DNA of 11,891 bases from CAVDRM01 sp963626285. Its GTDB lineage: Bacteria; Bacillota; Clostridia; Christensenellales; Aristaeellaceae. The translations under genes and the position numbers were made by a program. Shown in pieces: positions 1 to 6,445 of this stretch. The notes under the pieces are model-generated. The model was not told the origin of the DNA. It saw nothing but the letters and a program-made list of their open reading frames with translations, and ran no database searches. The stretch lies in contig CAVFWQ010000066.1 of the NCBI GenBank assembly GCA_963626285.1, positions 1 through 11,891 of the forward strand, in the 5' to 3' direction. Numbering within the stretch: the first letter of the stretch is position 1; each line of letters begins with the position of its first letter.

Positions 1-8
1 TGACAGCG

Positions 9-17
9 CCTCCCCCT
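9..17 (-). promoter_or_regulatory. Possible ribosome binding site of a divergent gene outside the window
   Basis: On the - strand positions 17 to 9 read AGGGGGAGG, a good Shine-Dalgarno match. Eight more bases remain to the edge, so a start codon at the first bases beyond position 1 would have normal spacing. It lies directly downstream of the predicted - strand promoter, giving a very short leader. The gene itself cannot be seen. Confidence 0.35.
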
Positions 18-24
18 GCGCCAA

Positions 25-53
25 ATTATACCACAGGGCGGGATGTTTGTAAA
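25..53 (-). promoter_or_regulatory. Outward-facing sigma-70-type promoter at the left edge
   Basis: Read on the - strand there is a TTTACA box (53 to 48), a 17-bp spacer, and a perfect TATAAT box (30 to 25). This is one mismatch from full consensus with the ideal spacing. Transcription would start near position 18 and run out of the window to the left. A purine-rich AGGGGGAGG follows on the same strand (17 to 9), about 8 bases from the edge, where a start codon could sit just outside. The downstream gene is not visible, so its identity is unknown. The promoter call rests on sequence match only. Confidence 0.55.
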
Positions 54-112
54 TTATGCGCGGGTCGGATTTTATGCTGAGAGCACATTGCGTGACGAAT
101 TGTAACGATGCC

Positions 113-141
113 TTGACACTTTGCTTTTTATGCCCTATAAT
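113..141 (+). promoter_or_regulatory. Main promoter of the csm-cas operon
   Basis: A full-consensus -35 box TTGACA (113-118) and a full-consensus -10 box TATAAT (136-141) are separated by exactly 17 bp. This is as strong a housekeeping-sigma promoter match as sequence alone can give. The transcription start should fall near 148, leaving a 5' UTR of about 60 bases before the csm1 TTG at 211. No other promoter of comparable quality was seen in the downstream 11 kb, so it probably drives the whole locus. Confidence 0.85.
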
Positions 142-160
142 GAATGGGACAATAATTCAT
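140..160. repeat. Small dyad over the predicted transcription start
   Basis: ATGAAT (140-145) and ATTCAT (155-160) form a 6-bp inverted repeat with a 9-base centre. It straddles the predicted start site and touches the last bases of the -10 box. That is where a repressor operator would be effective, but a 6-bp dyad is short enough to arise by chance. No known regulator site is recognised. Confidence 0.25.
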
Positions 161-166
161 ACCGAT

Positions 167-193
167 GAAGTCATATCCGCATCATTTGACTTC
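167..193 (+). promoter_or_regulatory. 5' UTR hairpin just upstream of the csm1 ribosome binding site
   Basis: GAAGTCA (167-173) and TGACTTC (187-193) are perfect 7-base complements with a 13-base loop. The stem ends four bases before the csm1 Shine-Dalgarno at 198-203. In the transcript it could fold into a hairpin that affects ribosome access or mRNA stability. Its effect is inferred from position only. Confidence 0.35.
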
Positions 194-197
194 CGAC

Positions 198-203
198 AGG
201 AGG
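198..203 (+). promoter_or_regulatory. Ribosome binding site fixing the csm1 TTG start
   Basis: AGGAGG (198-203) lies 7 bases before the TTG at 211. The spacing is ideal, and the protein read from TTG carries the HD motif at the expected distance from the N-terminus. This supports TTG over the upstream ATG at 165, which is in another frame and lacks a Shine-Dalgarno. Confidence 0.8.
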
Positions 204-210
204 CGTATAC

Positions 211-2544
211 TTGAATCCGCTCACTTTGCAGGCAACCTTCAGCGGTCTTTTGCACGATATAGGAAAAATGGTTTTTCGTGCGGGCGAAAGTACGCAGGAT
301 CATTCGACGTCGGGATATACATGGCTTTCAGAGCGTCTGCCGGACGCACAATGGCGCGATATCCTTTCCGGCGTTCGCTGGCATCATGCGCGGGCGCTTC
401 GTCAGGCACAGCTCAAATGCGACAGCTTAGCATATATTCTTTGCGTGGCCGACAATATTTCCGCTGCGGCCGATAGACGCGAGGAGGAAAGCAGCTCTGT
501 CCGTTTTGATCGTACATTGCCGCTGCATTCGATTTTTTCTCATTTGAATGGGCGGCACAATGGGCAGGCGCTGGCACCCGTCTGCCATGACGGGCATCTG
601 CATTTGCCGGGCGAACAGCCGCCGGTCACATCGGCGCAGTATGCATCTCTGCTCAGGGTGCTGCAGCGGGGCTTAGAAGGCATAACTGTCTCCGAGCAGT
701 GGACGGACTCCCTGCTGGCTCTGCTGGAGAGCTGCGCATCCAATATTCCGTCCAGTACTTATACAGGTGAAAGTCCGGATATTTCGCTGTTTGACCATCT
801 GAAGGTAACGGCAGCGGTCGGCGCCTGCATCAGTGAATATTTGCTGGCAAACAGCATCAGAGATTTTCAAGCGCATTTGTTTGAAAATGAGATAAAATTT
901 CGGGATGAAAAAGCGTTTCTGCTTTATACGGCGGATTTGTCCGGCATTCAGAAATTTATTTATACCGTTGCCGCATCGGGCGCGCAACGGGCGCTGCGCA
1001 GCCGTTCGTTCTTTTTAGAACTGCTGATGGAGCATTATATCGACGAAATTTTGACGCGCTGCGGGCTGAGCCGGGCAAATCTTTTGTATTCCGGCGGCGG
1101 ACATTGCTATGTGCTGCTTCCCAATACACAGGAGACGGTGCGGGTCTTGAAGCAGGTCAACCGAGAAACGAACAGCTGGTTGCTGAAGCAGTTTGGCATC
1201 AAGCTGTTTTTGGCACACGGCTGGGCCGAATGCTCCGCCAATGATTTGACAAACAGACCTGCTGCGGATACGCCCTATAAGGCTGTATTTGGCAGAGCCT
1301 CCGCTGCGGTCAGCCTCCATAAGATGCGCAGATATTCGCCGGAACAGCTGCGAAAGCTGAACGTACAGGCACAGCACACGGACGGAAGAGAATGCAAGGT
1401 CTGCGGCAGCACGGAATTGCTTCATGAAGACCGTTGTCTGTGGTGTGCGCGGTTTGAAGAGATTTCAGCCCAAATTCAAGACGAGCAGCGCATCGCCTAT
1501 TATGTAACGCGGAATGCGGGGCTTTCGCATGACCTATCGTTGCCCTGCGCGGACGGAGAGGTCTTTCTTGCGTTGATTTCCGAGCAGGAAGCAAGGGAAA
1601 GGCTGAAAACGGATGACCGGATTGTTCGAATCTATACGAAAAATCACGCATTTACAGGGCTGAATTACAGCACACGGCTGGATGTGTGCGATTATTATGC
1701 CGACAATCGGAATACAGAACTGGCGCGGGCTTCTTCCGGCATTCGCCGCCTGGCGGTATGCCGGATGGACGTTGATAACTTAGGTCATGCATTTGTTGCC
1801 GGCTTTGAACAGGCAGATGCAAAGAATGCGGCGGAAAAATATCACTTCGTTACGCTCTCCAGAACGGCGGCTCTGTCACGGCAGCTATCCTTATTTTTCA
1901 AGCGATACTTAAGAGAAGTGCTGTGTCAGGGAAGTCCGCTGCAAATCTCGGTCATTTATTCAGGCGGTGACGACGTATTTCTGCTCGGCGCATGGAACCA
2001 TGTCATTGAAGCGGCGCAGCGCATTCAGCAGCAGTTTACTGCCTTTACAGGCGGTGCGTTGACTTTAAGCGGCGGCATTGGTCTTTATGCTGAAAAATAT
2101 CCTATCCGCTTGGCAGCCGAGGAAACGCAGGCGCTGGAGCAGCGGGCAAAAGCAGAGCCGGATAAGAATGCGGTTTCCCTGTTTGATCCGCTGGAGCAGC
2201 ATACCTATTCATGGACGGTTTTCCGGCAGCAGGTTATGCGGGGAAAATACCAAATGCTCGAACGTTTCTTTGCCGGACAGGATGAACGCGGAAAAGCATT
2301 TTTATACCGCATGACGGGTCTGCTGCGGGAGGCGGAGAAAAGCAGGCTGAATCTGGCTCGGTATGCCTATATGCTGGCGCGCCTTCAGCCGAGCCGCCAA
2401 AGCGCCTCCTTCAGCCTCTATAAGGATTTTTCACAAAAAATGTACGCATGGGCCTGCAATGCAAAGGACAGGCGGCAACTGATTACGGCAATTTATTTGT
2501 ATGTATATATGAACAGAAAGGCGGAACAACACGATGTACAATAA
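211..2544 (+). CDS. csm1: Type III-A CRISPR large subunit Cas10/Csm1
   Basis: This is the signature subunit of the type III-A Csm complex. On binding target RNA, Cas10 proteins of this family degrade single-stranded DNA through an HD domain and make cyclic oligoadenylates from ATP through a Palm/GGDEF-like domain. The 777-residue product has the usual Csm1 length. It shows an N-terminal LLHDIGK motif (His15, Asp16), a first Palm segment with SGGGHCYV (from residue 294), a four-cysteine zinc site (Cys395, Cys398, Cys409, Cys412) and a second Palm with SGGDD (Gly585, Gly586, Asp587, Asp588). All key residues for both activities are present, so it looks functional. The start is TTG, chosen for its AGGAGG site. 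The gene is first in the operon and overlaps csm2 by 11 bases. The family call is firm; activity is inferred from motifs. Confidence 0.97.
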   Translation: MNPLTLQATFSGLLHDIGKMVFRAGESTQDHSTSGYTWLSERLPDAQWRDILSGVRWHHARALRQAQLKCDSLAYILCVADNISAAADRREEESSSVRFDRTLPLHSIFSHLNGRHNGQALAPVCHDGHLHLPGEQPPVTSAQYASLLRVLQRGLEGITVSEQWTDSLLALLESCASNIPSSTYTGESPDISLFDHLKVTAAVGACISEYLLANSIRDFQAHLFENEIKFRDEKAFLLYTADLSGIQKFIYTVAASGAQRALRSRSFFLELLMEHYIDEILTRCGLSRANLLYSGGGHCYVLLPNTQETVRVLKQVNRETNSWLLKQFGIKLFLAHGWAECSANDLTNRPAADTPYKAVFGRASAAVSLHKMRRYSPEQLRKLNVQAQHTDGRECKVCGSTELLHEDRCLWCARFEEISAQIQDEQRIAYYVTRNAGLSHDLSLPCADGEVFLALISEQEARERLKTDDRIVRIYTKNHAFTGLNYSTRLDVCDYYADNRNTELARASSGIRRLAVCRMDVDNLGHAFVAGFEQADAKNAAEKYHFVTLSRTAALSRQLSLFFKRYLREVLCQGSPLQISVIYSGGDDVFLLGAWNHVIEAAQRIQQQFTAFTGGALTLSGGIGLYAEKYPIRLAAEETQALEQRAKAEPDKNAVSLFDPLEQHTYSWTVFRQQVMRGKYQMLERFFAGQDERGKAFLYRMTGLLREAEKSRLNLARYAYMLARLQPSRQSASFSLYKDFSQKMYAWACNAKDRRQLITAIYLYVYMNRKAEQHDVQ

Positions 2545-3001
2545 TTACAGGCCGAACAGCGGCGCTAACCGCTTCGGCGGTTATGCGCCAAGAGGGACTC
2601 AGGGCGGCGGTCTGCCGGCGCCGGTTCAGCCCAAGCAGCTTCCGCAGGACTATGTAAACGAGGCGGAGCAGGTCATGCGGGCACTGATGGAGGGCGGAAG
2701 CCGCATCACATCCTCCAAGCTGCGCGGAATCTTTGCATTGTTGACGGATATTTATAACGAGGAGAGCCTGCGAACGGATAAAACGCTCAGTTCGGCCAGC
2801 CAGGCGAAGCTGCTTCGTTTAAGGATAAGAGCTGTTTATGACGCGGGACGAGAGCCGACGGTCAAGGCTTTTATCGAAAAGGCGCACCTGCTGGAGTACA
2901 TGAAGGACATCGGCACAGACAGAGAAAAGCTGATTCGGCTTTCACATTACATGGAAGCATTGGTGGCATACCATCGCTATTTCGGCGGCAAGGAGAATTG
3001 A
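2534..3001 (+). CDS. csm2: Type III-A small subunit Csm2
   Basis: Csm2 is the small helical subunit (Cas11-like) that forms the inner filament of the Csm complex beside the Csm3 backbone and contacts crRNA and target RNA. The product is 155 residues, at the long end for the family. Residues from about 38 onward look like a Csm2 core, with the typical segment ITSSKLRGIFALLTDIYN and a helical C-terminus. The first 35 or so residues are rich in Gly, Asn, Pro and Gln and look disordered. The ATG lies inside the end of csm1, which implies translational coupling, and has an AAAGGCGG-like site before it. Only one base separates its stop from csm3. The assignment rests on position, size and the core segment. 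Confidence 0.9.
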   Translation: MYNNYRPNSGANRFGGYAPRGTQGGGLPAPVQPKQLPQDYVNEAEQVMRALMEGGSRITSSKLRGIFALLTDIYNEESLRTDKTLSSASQAKLLRLRIRAVYDAGREPTVKAFIEKAHLLEYMKDIGTDREKLIRLSHYMEALVAYHRYFGGKEN

Positions 3002-3002
3002 T

Positions 3003-3642
3003 ATGTACGGAAAAATTGTTATTTATTGCGATTTGAAGGTCAAAACAGGCTTGCATATCGGTGCGTCCGGCGCTTTTTCAGCCATCGGCGCAGTGGACAG
3101 CCCCGTTATTCGTGATCCGCTTACGGGAAAGCCTATTCTGCCGGGCAGCAGTTTAAAGGGGAAACTGCGCACCCTTTTGGCACGCAGTCTATGCAGGGAT
3201 ATTAACCGGATGTCGGATTTCAATCAGGATGATCCGATTATCCTGCGTCTGTTCGGCTCGGCCGACCCTGTCAGGCGTTCACGGCTTCAATTTTCGGATA
3301 GCTTTATTTCCAATGCGGATGCGCTTGGGGAGGCCGGCCTGACGGAGGTCAAAACGGAAAATGCCATCCGCCGAACGGATTCGGTCGCTAATCCGCGCCA
3401 GACTGAGCGCGTAGTTGCCGGAGCATGCTTTTCGGTGCGCATTGTGTATGATATTATGCGGTCGGAGGAAATCACGGAGGATATGCAGCAGCTTGTCCGC
3501 GCCATGCAGCNNNNNNNNNNGAGGAAGCGGGCGTGTAGGGCTGGACAACTTCCGTTTCGGCTGCATTGAAACGGATTTTTCGGAGGAAGTCCTAAAGTCC
3601 TTCTTTAAAAAGGCGGAGAATTATGAATTACTACCTGTATAA
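3003..3642 (+). CDS. csm3: Type III-A backbone subunit and RNase Csm3 (interrupted by an N run)
   Basis: Csm3 is the repeated RAMP (Cas7-like) backbone subunit that binds crRNA and cuts target RNA at 6-nt intervals. The N-terminus has the family signature TGLHIGAS, then GAVDSPV with Asp32 at the position of the known catalytic aspartate, and LPGSSLKGKLRTLLAR. Ten N at 3511-3520 interrupt the gene. The frame before the gap (codons starting at positions divisible by 3) does not match the frame after it, which reads GSGRVGLDNFRFG and ends at TAA 3640-3642. The segment hidden there is the glycine-rich loop typical of RAMP proteins. About 209 residues are visible against roughly 220 in the family, so the gene is probably intact and the N count wrong. 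AAGGAG (2990-2995) precedes the ATG. The end overlaps csm4 by 20 bases. Confidence 0.92.
3511..3520. other. Assembly gap (10 N) inside csm3
   Basis: Exactly ten N stand between a Gln codon plus an orphan C on the left and GA on the right. Restoring the csm3 frame requires the true length to be a multiple of three, so ten cannot be right. A loop of the usual Csm3 kind, between the AMQ segment and RGSGRV, would need about 36 bases. That figure comes from family memory, not alignment. Confidence 0.9.
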
Positions 3643-4603
3643 GCTGCGCTTTGACGGCGCTGTACACATTGGCGCCTCGGACTCATCCATGTCTTTGAGC
3701 GGCGCTTCGGAGCATTTCTGCGCAGACACGTTCTTTTCGGCTCTGTGCCACACAGCCAACGCCCTTTGGGGAAGCAGGGGCATCGAAGAAATATGCTCTC
3801 AGGTGCGCAGCGGCGCATTAAGGCTCAGCGACAGTATGCCTTGGCGGGAGAATGAAAAGGAAGAAATCTATTATATTCCGAAGCCATGCGCTGTTTCCGA
3901 GGTAAGGCAGGAGATACCCGCTCAGCTTCGCAAGGCCATGAAGCGCTTGAATTGGCTTCCCGTGAATGATATGGAGGCTTTCGGCGCATCGCTGCGTGGA
4001 GAAAAGTCCTATACGCCGGACACGGCGGCTTTTGGAATGACGGAGCAGCGCACCTGCGCTGCCGTGCAGGACGGTCAGGATGCCCGCCCGTATCAGGTCG
4101 GCGCATATCATTTCTTCCAAAACTGCGGCTTATACTTTCTGTCCGCATGTGCTTCGGAAGCAGTGCATGAGCGGCTGTGCTGTCTGCTGAACGTACTGGG
4201 CGTCAGCGGTCTCGGCGGGAAGGTCAGTGCCGGATACGGCAAATTCCGGCTTGAGGATGTTCTTTATTTGAATGAGCCTTTTGATGTTCAGACACACTGG
4301 CTGTATCATGCATTGACGGAAAAAAATCCGAAGCATTATCTGCTGCTGACCTCCGCCCTGCCAAAGGACAGCGAGCTGGAGCGCGCCTTGGACGGCGCCC
4401 AGTATCAGCTGATTCGCCGCGGCGGGTTCGTGCAGTCCGACACCTTCAGCGCATCGCCGCTGAAAAAGCAAACGCAGTATTTTTTATCAGCCGGTGCAAT
4501 GCTGAAGCAGCTCTTTTCGGGAGAGTTGTATCAGGTGGGTCAGGGCGGAAGTCATCCGGTCTACCGTTATGCCGTCCCGATGATGTTGGGGGTGTCCTTT
4601 TGA
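3623..4603 (+). CDS. csm4: Type III-A crRNA 5'-handle binding subunit Csm4
   Basis: Csm4 is the Cas5-like RAMP subunit that caps the Csm complex at the 5' repeat-derived handle of the crRNA and contacts Cas10. The 326-residue product is close to the usual family size. Its N-terminus (YKLRFDGAVHIGAS, then HFCADTFFSALCHTA) matches the Csm4 pattern. It has a glycine-rich stretch, LGVSGLGGKVSAGYGKFRL, in the second half, typical of RAMP folds, and ends with QVGQGGSHPVYRYAVPM, a Csm4-like terminus. The ATG sits inside the csm3 3' end with GGAG at 3615-3618. The stop TGA shares bases with the csm5 TTG start (TTGA), so the two are coupled. Assignment as Csm4 rather than another RAMP also follows from gene order. 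Confidence 0.92.
   Translation: MNYYLYKLRFDGAVHIGASDSSMSLSGASEHFCADTFFSALCHTANALWGSRGIEEICSQVRSGALRLSDSMPWRENEKEEIYYIPKPCAVSEVRQEIPAQLRKAMKRLNWLPVNDMEAFGASLRGEKSYTPDTAAFGMTEQRTCAAVQDGQDARPYQVGAYHFFQNCGLYFLSACASEAVHERLCCLLNVLGVSGLGGKVSAGYGKFRLEDVLYLNEPFDVQTHWLYHALTEKNPKHYLLLTSALPKDSELERALDGAQYQLIRRGGFVQSDTFSASPLKKQTQYFLSAGAMLKQLFSGELYQVGQGGSHPVYRYAVPMMLGVSF
4588..4592 (+). promoter_or_regulatory. Ribosome binding site supporting the csm5 TTG start
   Basis: A GGGGG run (4588-4592) lies 7 bases before TTG 4600 but 16 bases before the next in-frame ATG at 4609. The spacing favours TTG, which also gives the TTGA stop-start overlap with csm4. ATG 4609 remains possible and would shorten the protein by three residues. 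Confidence 0.5.
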
Positions 4604-5661
4604 TTGAGATGGAGCATTTGCAGACCTATCGGCTGACGCTGACCGCGCGCGGACTTTTGCATATCGGGAACGGACAGAAACTGCCGAAAAAGGATTATTT
4701 GTTTGATTACAGAACCGGCACGGTTTTATTTTTGGATGAGCAGTCATTTTTTGACCTTTTGATCCGTTTTCACTTAGTAGATGCATTTGAATGCTTCTGC
4801 CTGTCTAGGCAAACTGATTTGTATTCGTTTTTGCTTCGGGACTGCCGTCTGACCAATGAGCAGCTGAAGACCGCGATACGCTATCAGATCAAAGCAGGAG
4901 ATGCGCTGGATGAACATCATTCTCTGCGTGATATCAGCCGCTTTATCCGAAACGGAAGCGGCAGCGCTTATGTGCCCGGCAGCAGCGTCAAGGGTGCGGT
5001 CAGAACAGCGCTTCTCTTTCAAAAAATCATGGAGGACGGCACGCAGAACGGCCGAACGATGCAGTCCTTTTCCGAGGAGAATTATTTGCATACGCTGGCG
5101 CTGACGCTCAATACAAAAAACGCAGTGAACAGTCTGATGCGCGGCATTCAGATTTCGGACAGCGAACCGATAGCCGATTCGCGCCTGACGCTCGCCTCCA
5201 AAAACGATGGCTTTGCGGATGGCTCCACAAATCAAATCAATCTGTGCAGGGAATGCGTAATGCCCGATACGCCGATTCATCTTCGGATGACACTGGACCA
5301 TTCGGTGCTCCAAAATGCGATAACGATGGAATCTATTTTAAAGGCGCTGGATGCGCTTGAGCAGTATTATCAAAGAACCTATCAAGAGCATTTTGACGCG
5401 CCGTTTGATTATGCGTCCGCTCCAAGCGGCCATATGATGCGCTTGGGCGGCGGCGCGGGCTTTTTTACAAAGAGCTTGGCTTATCCGTATCTGGGAAAGC
5501 AGCAGGGGCTTATCTATACATCGGGCCAGCTTGCGCGTTTTTTCCGCGCACACCGTCATGAAAAAGACCCGCAGCTCGGCATTTCGCCGCGCACCATGAA
5601 ATACGGCGCGTATCGCGGGAAATACTATGCGTTCGGTTTATGTGAGGTCAATATTCAATGA
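4600..5661 (+). CDS. csm5: Type III-A crRNA 3'-end subunit Csm5
   Basis: Csm5 is the RAMP subunit at the 3' end of the crRNA in the Csm complex, and in studied systems it helps crRNA maturation. The product is 353 residues (350 if ATG 4609 is used), normal for Csm5. Visible signatures are YRLTLTARGLLHIGNGQKL near the N-terminus, FIRNGSGSAYVPGSSVKGAV (from residue 115), which is the classic Csm5 phrase, and RLGGGAGFFTKS (about residues 281-292). The TTG start is judged from spacing to the GGGGG run. The 3' end overlaps cas6 by four bases (ATGA). Nothing looks truncated. Confidence 0.93.
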   Translation: MIEMEHLQTYRLTLTARGLLHIGNGQKLPKKDYLFDYRTGTVLFLDEQSFFDLLIRFHLVDAFECFCLSRQTDLYSFLLRDCRLTNEQLKTAIRYQIKAGDALDEHHSLRDISRFIRNGSGSAYVPGSSVKGAVRTALLFQKIMEDGTQNGRTMQSFSEENYLHTLALTLNTKNAVNSLMRGIQISDSEPIADSRLTLASKNDGFADGSTNQINLCRECVMPDTPIHLRMTLDHSVLQNAITMESILKALDALEQYYQRTYQEHFDAPFDYASAPSGHMMRLGGGAGFFTKSLAYPYLGKQQGLIYTSGQLARFFRAHRHEKDPQLGISPRTMKYGAYRGKYYAFGLCEVNIQ

Positions 5662-6413
5662 TTGTTCGGTATCGCTTTTTGCTGAAAAAAGAATCAGAGC
5701 CATATGATGCATCGCTGGCCTACCCTCTGTATGCATGGCTGCTTTCTCATGCGCCGTTTGAGAAGGGGGAAAGACTGCACCGTCAGGGCATCAAGCCGAT
5801 TAGTCAGGCCATATGCCGCGGCGATACGCCGGATACGGTGTATTGGACAGTCAGCCTGCTGACAACTGAGACGGCGGAAATCTTCTGCCCCATTTTAGAC
5901 AAGGCTGATGCGGCGCCGCTTCATTGCCGAACCATATGCTTTGAGGAAAAAACGGTCGAGACAATCAAAGATGCGCATACGCTGCTTCACCGCTCCGAGG
6001 CGCTTCGGGGAAACAATCGGTTTGCCGTGCAAATCCTTTCGCCTGCATCGTTCAGGCAGGCGCAGCGTTATGTCATTTATCCGCAGGAGAGCCTGCTTTT
6101 GCAGTCGCTTGTTCAGCGGTGGGGTCTGTGCTTTCCCGAACTTGCGCTGGATGACGCGGATGCCATGCGCGCCCTTGAGCAGGGAATCCGCATTGCGGAT
6201 TATCATTTGCGCACCCTTCGGTATCCGCTGAAGCAGGCTCGCATTCCTTCCTTTCAGGGCAGGATTATATTGGAGGCGCATTTGTCTGTTCCTTTAATGG
6301 AACTGCTGAATGTGCTGTATTGCTTTGCGCCCTATGCCGGGATAGGCATCAAAACCGCTTTGGGCATGGGCGCGGTCGGAATCGAGATGACAGAGAAAAC
6401 CGCATCTGCATAA
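5658..6413 (+). CDS. cas6: Cas6 family crRNA-processing endoribonuclease
   Basis: Cas6 cuts CRISPR precursor RNA within each repeat to give crRNAs with an 8-nt 5' handle. It normally supplies type III complexes, which lack a processing enzyme of their own. The 251-residue product has the RAMP C-terminal glycine-rich loop APYAGIGIKTALGMGAVGI (around residues 223-241), the Cas6 hallmark. It also has a LHRQGIKPIS segment whose His41 is the best candidate for the general acid/base seen in many Cas6 enzymes. It overlaps csm5 by four bases and its TAA overlaps an ATG (TAATG, 6411-6415), so it sits exactly at the III-A/I-C junction. The catalytic residue is inferred, as Cas6 sequences diverge widely. 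Confidence 0.92.
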   Translation: MIVRYRFLLKKESEPYDASLAYPLYAWLLSHAPFEKGERLHRQGIKPISQAICRGDTPDTVYWTVSLLTTETAEIFCPILDKADAAPLHCRTICFEEKTVETIKDAHTLLHRSEALRGNNRFAVQILSPASFRQAQRYVIYPQESLLLQSLVQRWGLCFPELALDDADAMRALEQGIRIADYHLRTLRYPLKQARIPSFQGRIILEAHLSVPLMELLNVLYCFAPYAGIGIKTALGMGAVGIEMTEKTASA

Positions 6414-6432
6414 TGGCTGAGAACAATCGAAC

Positions 6433-6437
6433 GGAGG
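6433..6437 (+). promoter_or_regulatory. Ribosome binding site that decides the cas5c start
   Basis: GGAGG (6433-6437) is 8 bases before GTG 6446 and 14 before the in-frame ATG 6452. An earlier in-frame ATG at 6413, fused to the cas6 stop, has no comparable site. GTG 6446 is therefore the favoured start of cas5c. Confidence 0.6.
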
Positions 6438-6445
6438 CGAATACA

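Noticed and set aside
165..476. 103-codon frame with an ATG at 165 upstream of and overlapping csm1
   Set aside because: It has no ribosome site, gives an arginine-rich protein without family features, and lies almost wholly inside csm1 in another frame.
1246..1281. TTGACA followed by TATAAG within csm1 as an internal promoter
   Set aside because: The spacer would be 24 bases, too long for a functional sigma-70 promoter.
3003..3642. csm3 as a frameshifted pseudogene
   Set aside because: The only disruption is the N placeholder; coding sequence is good on both sides and the frame is restored if the gap is a multiple of three.
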